This document shows, one piece after another, positions 61,069 to 64,000 of a DNA stretch of 64,000 nt. The translations under genes were made by a program, and so were the position numbers. Under the pieces are notes generated by a model. That model was not told the DNA's origin, made no database searches, and saw nothing but the letters and a program-made list of their open reading frames with translations. Source of the stretch: Cystobacter fuscus (GTDB taxonomy: Bacteria; Myxococcota; Myxococcia; Myxococcales; Myxococcaceae); contig NZ_CP022098.1 in the NCBI RefSeq assembly GCF_002305875.1, forward strand, positions 8,122,001-8,186,000, written 5' to 3'. How positions within the stretch are numbered: position 1 is the stretch's first letter; each line of letters starts with the position of its first letter.

Positions 61069-62505
61069 ATGCCCAACACGGTCATCGTCAACAATCTCAC
61101 GGTCGTCCACAAACAGACCAACGGGGTCTCCTTCGCATTCCCAGACGTGTGCAAGACGCCCGCGCCACCTGCCCCACCAGTGCCCATCCCCTACCCCAAC
61201 GTCGCCAGATCCTCCGACGCCGCCGAGTGCGCCCAGACGGTCACCGCCGACGGCAACCCGCTCATGCACAAAGGCTCCTACTTCTCGACGAGTACCGGAG
61301 ACGAGGCGGGAAGCGCCCAGGGCGTGGTGTCGAACAAGATAAAGGGCAAGGCCTACCCGAAGATGTACTCGTTCGATGTGAAGGTGGAAGGACAGAACGT
61401 CTTCCGCTTCTCGGACATCATGCTCCAGAACGGTGGCTCGCCCACCAACACCCCGCCAGCTGCCGAGATGCAGGCCAACATGCTCGCTCTGGGCAATTCC
61501 CAGACGAAGGATCTATCGGAGGCCGAGGTCACGCGGCTCAAATGGAGCAAGACCGAAGCAATCTGTGGGGACAAAGTCCAGCTCTCGCTCCAGACCAGGA
61601 AAGTGGACGGCGAGTTGTCCCTCCCCGTGAGGGTACACCGGGCCGAAGACCTCAAGGCGGTGCTCGCCAACATCCATCCGAAGGTGAAGGGCAACAAGTC
61701 ACAAGAAGACTGGATCGTGGTCCGCGGACCCTACAAGAAGACAGTCCGCGCCCGCGCGCGTCAGTCGCTGCTCAAGGGAAAGGAGATTACGAACCAGACG
61801 CTGGAAATCAAGGCACCTGAAGCTTTCAGGCAGATGGTTGGCCCGTTCCAGCGACTCACTCCACAGTACGTACGGCAGAACATCGGCGGAAGTCTGGTGT
61901 GGACCCCCACGGGTGTGAACTATGGCTGGGAGGTGTGCTACGAGATCGAGCTCAAGGAAGGAGAGCTGGTCATCACCCGGAAGATCGACTTCCAACTCAT
62001 TGGCGGTGCCACGCTGAGCGCCAAGAAAAAACGGAATTGGAAGCGCGAAATCGAGACGGTGTGGAACCGTAAGTTCAAGCTCCACCGGGAGAAGTGCAAG
62101 CGCGGTGACCGATGTACCTGCTCCAGCAAGAATGGGTGCTGTGCCTGGAGCATCCGGATCGTCTGCGAGTTCGGTCCGGGCCAGGGCATGAAAACCGAAC
62201 TCCACAAGGGCACCAACCAGGCAAGCGGCTGGGGAACGGCCCTCTGGTGGTACTCCCACACGTGGTGGGAGGGCGCCTCGGGCGTCCCCACCACCGTCCG
62301 AGCGCACGAGTTCGGCCACCAGATTGGCATGTACGACGAGTATCCCGAAGGCGCGTGTGATCCAGCCCGTCAGTACACCAATGTGCCGAGCAGCATCATG
62401 AACGCCGGCTCCAAGCTCTACCCGCGCCACATGAAGGAGTTTCATGACTGGTTCGACACGAAGGCCAAATCCCTCGTCGGCAAGACAAAGCTGGTTCGGC
62501 TCTAG
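61069..62505 (+). CDS. PAAR-like (DUF4150) effector with C-terminal zinc metalloprotease domain
   Basis: The 478-residue protein starts at ATG 61069 behind AAGGAGA. Residues ~1-130 are a DUF4150 PAAR-like spike tip (FAFPDVCKTPAPPAPPVPIPYPN, ADGNPLMHKGSYFSTSTGDEAG, GKAYPKMYSFDVKVEGQNV). The middle is unknown. The C-terminal part has HEFGHQIGMYDEY, a metzincin-type HExxHxxGxxD site (His413, Glu414, His417, Asp423), then SSIMNAG as a Met-turn. A Cys cluster (CKRGDRCTCSSKNGCC) lies at ~343-358. It should be mounted on the T6SS tip and cleave target-cell proteins (inference). The next gene is the likely immunity partner. Confidence 0.85.
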   Translation: MPNTVIVNNLTVVHKQTNGVSFAFPDVCKTPAPPAPPVPIPYPNVARSSDAAECAQTVTADGNPLMHKGSYFSTSTGDEAGSAQGVVSNKIKGKAYPKMYSFDVKVEGQNVFRFSDIMLQNGGSPTNTPPAAEMQANMLALGNSQTKDLSEAEVTRLKWSKTEAICGDKVQLSLQTRKVDGELSLPVRVHRAEDLKAVLANIHPKVKGNKSQEDWIVVRGPYKKTVRARARQSLLKGKEITNQTLEIKAPEAFRQMVGPFQRLTPQYVRQNIGGSLVWTPTGVNYGWEVCYEIELKEGELVITRKIDFQLIGGATLSAKKKRNWKREIETVWNRKFKLHREKCKRGDRCTCSSKNGCCAWSIRIVCEFGPGQGMKTELHKGTNQASGWGTALWWYSHTWWEGASGVPTTVRAHEFGHQIGMYDEYPEGACDPARQYTNVPSSIMNAGSKLYPRHMKEFHDWFDTKAKSLVGKTKLVRL

Positions 62506-62575
62506 AACCAAACACGCATTGCTGGCGTTCGCGATCGCATCCAGCTTCTGCGCGTATGCCGGAGGACACGAAACG

Positions 62576-63403
62576 ATGGAACCCTCGTATGTCTATTGGA
62601 TCAACCCGACGCCGCAAGGCCCGGTCGTGACTGCTCTCTTCCCCGACAAGGGTTCCGTTGACGTCAGCGGGAATCACGACGGCAGACAGGAGATCGGATA
62701 CTATGAGCATGTATTGCCTCGTAAGGTGTTCGACCACGTCCTTGCACTGCTCGATCAGGCGGGGTTGGAGAATCTGCCGGTCTCTCCCACGCTACCGCCC
62801 GACACCCCCGTGACCTCGGTAGGAAAGAGCTGGGCGCAGCGACAGCCGCCCATGGTGCGTGGTTATGCGCTCTGGCAGGTGCCCAAGGCGCTTCAGCCCA
62901 CGATGGACGAATTCCGGCTGCAAACCACGGAGTTGCTGAAGCACCCGGTCCGGGCCATCCAGGGAGAAGGAGTACCGGTCAAGAGTCAGTTCCTCCTCGA
63001 GGACACGCCGGCCTTCACCATCACGCTCAAGAACGTGGGAACCGAGCCCCTCAAGCTGGACAACCCCTTCCACAAGCGAATGGAGGAGGCCCTCACCCTC
63101 CACCTGCGGGTCCGCAAGGACAAGCCCCCGGACCAGCTCCGCGAGGGAGACACCGTGTGGATCGAATGCAAGCTCGACCATGTACGCTTGGCGGATCCGA
63201 AAGCCGTGACCCCAGCCGGACGGCAGCTCACACTCGCCGCCGGAGCCGAATTGCGCTTCTTCATCCGCAAGAAACTCATGCTTGCGCCCGGGCGTTACAT
63301 TGCGGAGCTCGATTACCGGACCAGCCGCTTCAAGGATGACGTCTCCTCCCTTTCGGGCCGGCTGAACATGCGCTTGGGCTCATTCGAGGTGCTCGACAAA
63401 TGA
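62576..63403 (+). CDS. Putative immunity protein of the PAAR-metalloprotease
   Basis: In the ~275-residue protein, ATG 62576 has GGAGGACACG upstream; the frame is open further up through a hydrophobic stretch (LLAFAIASSFCAYAGG) that could be a signal peptide from a TTG start. The body has an N-terminal domain of ~110 residues (VYWINPTPQGPVVTALFPDKG, RKVFDHVLALLDQAGLENLP) and a C-terminal Ig-like domain (FLLEDTPAFTITLKNVGTEPLKLDNPF...GAELRFFIRKKLMLAPGRY). It directly follows the effector and overlaps the next gene (ATGA). The immunity role is inferred from order; no family is recognised. Confidence 0.55.
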   Translation: MEPSYVYWINPTPQGPVVTALFPDKGSVDVSGNHDGRQEIGYYEHVLPRKVFDHVLALLDQAGLENLPVSPTLPPDTPVTSVGKSWAQRQPPMVRGYALWQVPKALQPTMDEFRLQTTELLKHPVRAIQGEGVPVKSQFLLEDTPAFTITLKNVGTEPLKLDNPFHKRMEEALTLHLRVRKDKPPDQLREGDTVWIECKLDHVRLADPKAVTPAGRQLTLAAGAELRFFIRKKLMLAPGRYIAELDYRTSRFKDDVSSLSGRLNMRLGSFEVLDK

Positions 63404-64000
63404 TCGTCAACGCCGGGGATTGGCTGCGAGACATCCTCGAGGAGCACGTCGAGGAACTCACCGCACTCTGGCCACGACGCCCGCGCGCGTGGCGCACACC
63501 CGGATTCTCTGTCCGAGCGCTCCGGCAACTCGATGAGCGGATTGATGCGCACACCGATGCGCTGGCACTCGCGGGCGAGGATGCCATTCCCCTGGTGGAC
63601 CCACTGCTCGGCTCCGAAGACCCGAACGAAGTACTCACCGCGACCCATGCCATGCTCCGCATGGGTGACAAGGCCATCACCCAACGCGTGAGGGAGGCCT
63701 TCGAGCAGGCTGCCGCAGACGTGCTGCAAAGCTTCGCGTTCGCCCTCGCTCGGGCCCGAGCGGACACGGGCCCGGATGAGGGCCCCACGATCCAGCACTC
63801 CGTGGCCTCGTTGTATGCGCGGGCGCTCCGGGGCAGCCTCGCCAGCCCGGACCCGCTCCTGCGACTGCTAGCGCATGAGGATGCGGCCGTGCGCGAGCGG
63901 GCGTGGCACACCCTGGCGATGTTCGGCCCCAAGCGGCGGCTCGACGTGCGACGCGAGGTGACCGCCACGATGAAGGACGAGCCTTTCGTGCGCCGGGCCG
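63400..64000 (+). CDS. TIGR02270-family T6SS-associated protein (partial, runs off window)
   Basis: Two hundred residues are visible; the frame is open at base 64000. ATG 63400 overlaps the previous stop by four bases. The N-terminus WLRDILEEHVEELTALWPRR...FSVRALRQLDERIDAHTDALALAGEDA matches the TIGR02270 opening (LDEH.EE...LW.RR...L..LDERI.AH.DGL). The rest is HEAT-like helical repeats (LLRLLAHEDAAVRERAWHTLAMFG). Such proteins sit in myxobacterial and other T6SS cargo clusters with DUF2169 and DUF4150 genes; the function is unknown, perhaps effector handling. Confidence 0.8.
   Translation, partial: MIVNAGDWLRDILEEHVEELTALWPRRPRAWRTPGFSVRALRQLDERIDAHTDALALAGEDAIPLVDPLLGSEDPNEVLTATHAMLRMGDKAITQRVREAFEQAAADVLQSFAFALARARADTGPDEGPTIQHSVASLYARALRGSLASPDPLLRLLAHEDAAVRERAWHTLAMFGPKRRLDVRREVTATMKDEPFVRRA

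Noticed and set aside
1-64000. CRISPR arrays, tRNA/rRNA genes, integrases or intact insertion sequences
   Set aside because: Searched for by eye on both strands; no regularly spaced repeats, cloverleaf with CCA-type ends, or transposase motifs were found. A tRNA could be missed without a covariance scan.

Overview
The window is high-GC DNA (mostly G/C third codon positions) from a myxobacterium, most likely of the Cystobacterineae (Archangium/Cystobacter/Melittangium type). This is inferred from gene content: Ser/Thr kinases with an H-x-D-V-S-P loop, two giant kinase-ATPase-GAF-histidine kinase proteins, many TPR and signal-peptide proteins of unknown role, class I HMG-CoA reductase, and DUF2169/DUF4150 type VI secretion (T6SS) effector modules. 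No rRNA, tRNA, CRISPR array, intact insertion sequence or prophage was seen. Gaps are short apart from five stretches of 300-520 bases.

Layout. 1-7.7 kb: a cut-off Ser/Thr kinase and a secreted TPR protein; a probable 6S RNA directly upstream of 5-formyltetrahydrofolate cyclo-ligase, as in many proteobacteria; a YmdB-type phosphoesterase; and a toxin/immunity pair whose 1179-residue toxin ends in a PD-(D/E)xK-like nuclease tip. 7.7-20.6 kb: the first giant multi-kinase diverging from tyrS; a secreted SH3-EndoU protein; a SRAP protein; an rlmE-led operon; small membrane and zinc-ribbon proteins; XdhC; a DUF3616 protein. 20.8-28.9 kb: a LysM protein with an M15-like zinc peptidase domain plus a small T6SS-type partner, a GH18 chitinase lipoprotein, and a BlaI/M56 pair whose M56 protein is fused to a lytic transglycosylase and is preceded by two palindromic operators.

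28.9-43.7 kb: small membrane and secreted proteins, MCP plus CheW, the second giant multi-kinase with a CRP-like palindrome upstream, an S9 oligopeptidase, HMG-CoA reductase, a membrane-anchored alpha/beta hydrolase and a DUF3396-type immunity protein. 43.8-51.9 kb: a secreted beta-helix protein sharing its beta-trefoil module with the chitinase, a TonB-dependent receptor, a VOC enzyme behind an operator-like palindrome, an FMN reductase, a coiled-coil protein and a secreted protein.

52.4-64 kb: a signal-peptide TPR-CHAT protein with 126-bp tandem DNA repeats, a TPR membrane protein, a small toxin-like ORF plus Imm26-type immunity, and a T6SS cargo operon: DUF6484, DUF2169, a thiolase-fold protein broken by a one-base frameshift, a PAAR-like effector with a zinc metalloprotease tip, a likely immunity protein and a TIGR02270 protein running off the end.

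Taken together, the window is rich in predatory and antagonistic functions (effectors, immunity proteins, chitinase, EndoU, cell-wall enzymes) and in complex signalling. The least described pieces are the BlaI/M56-transglycosylase locus, the LysM-M15 and PAAR-metalloprotease effectors, the large REase-tipped toxin and the SH3-EndoU protein.
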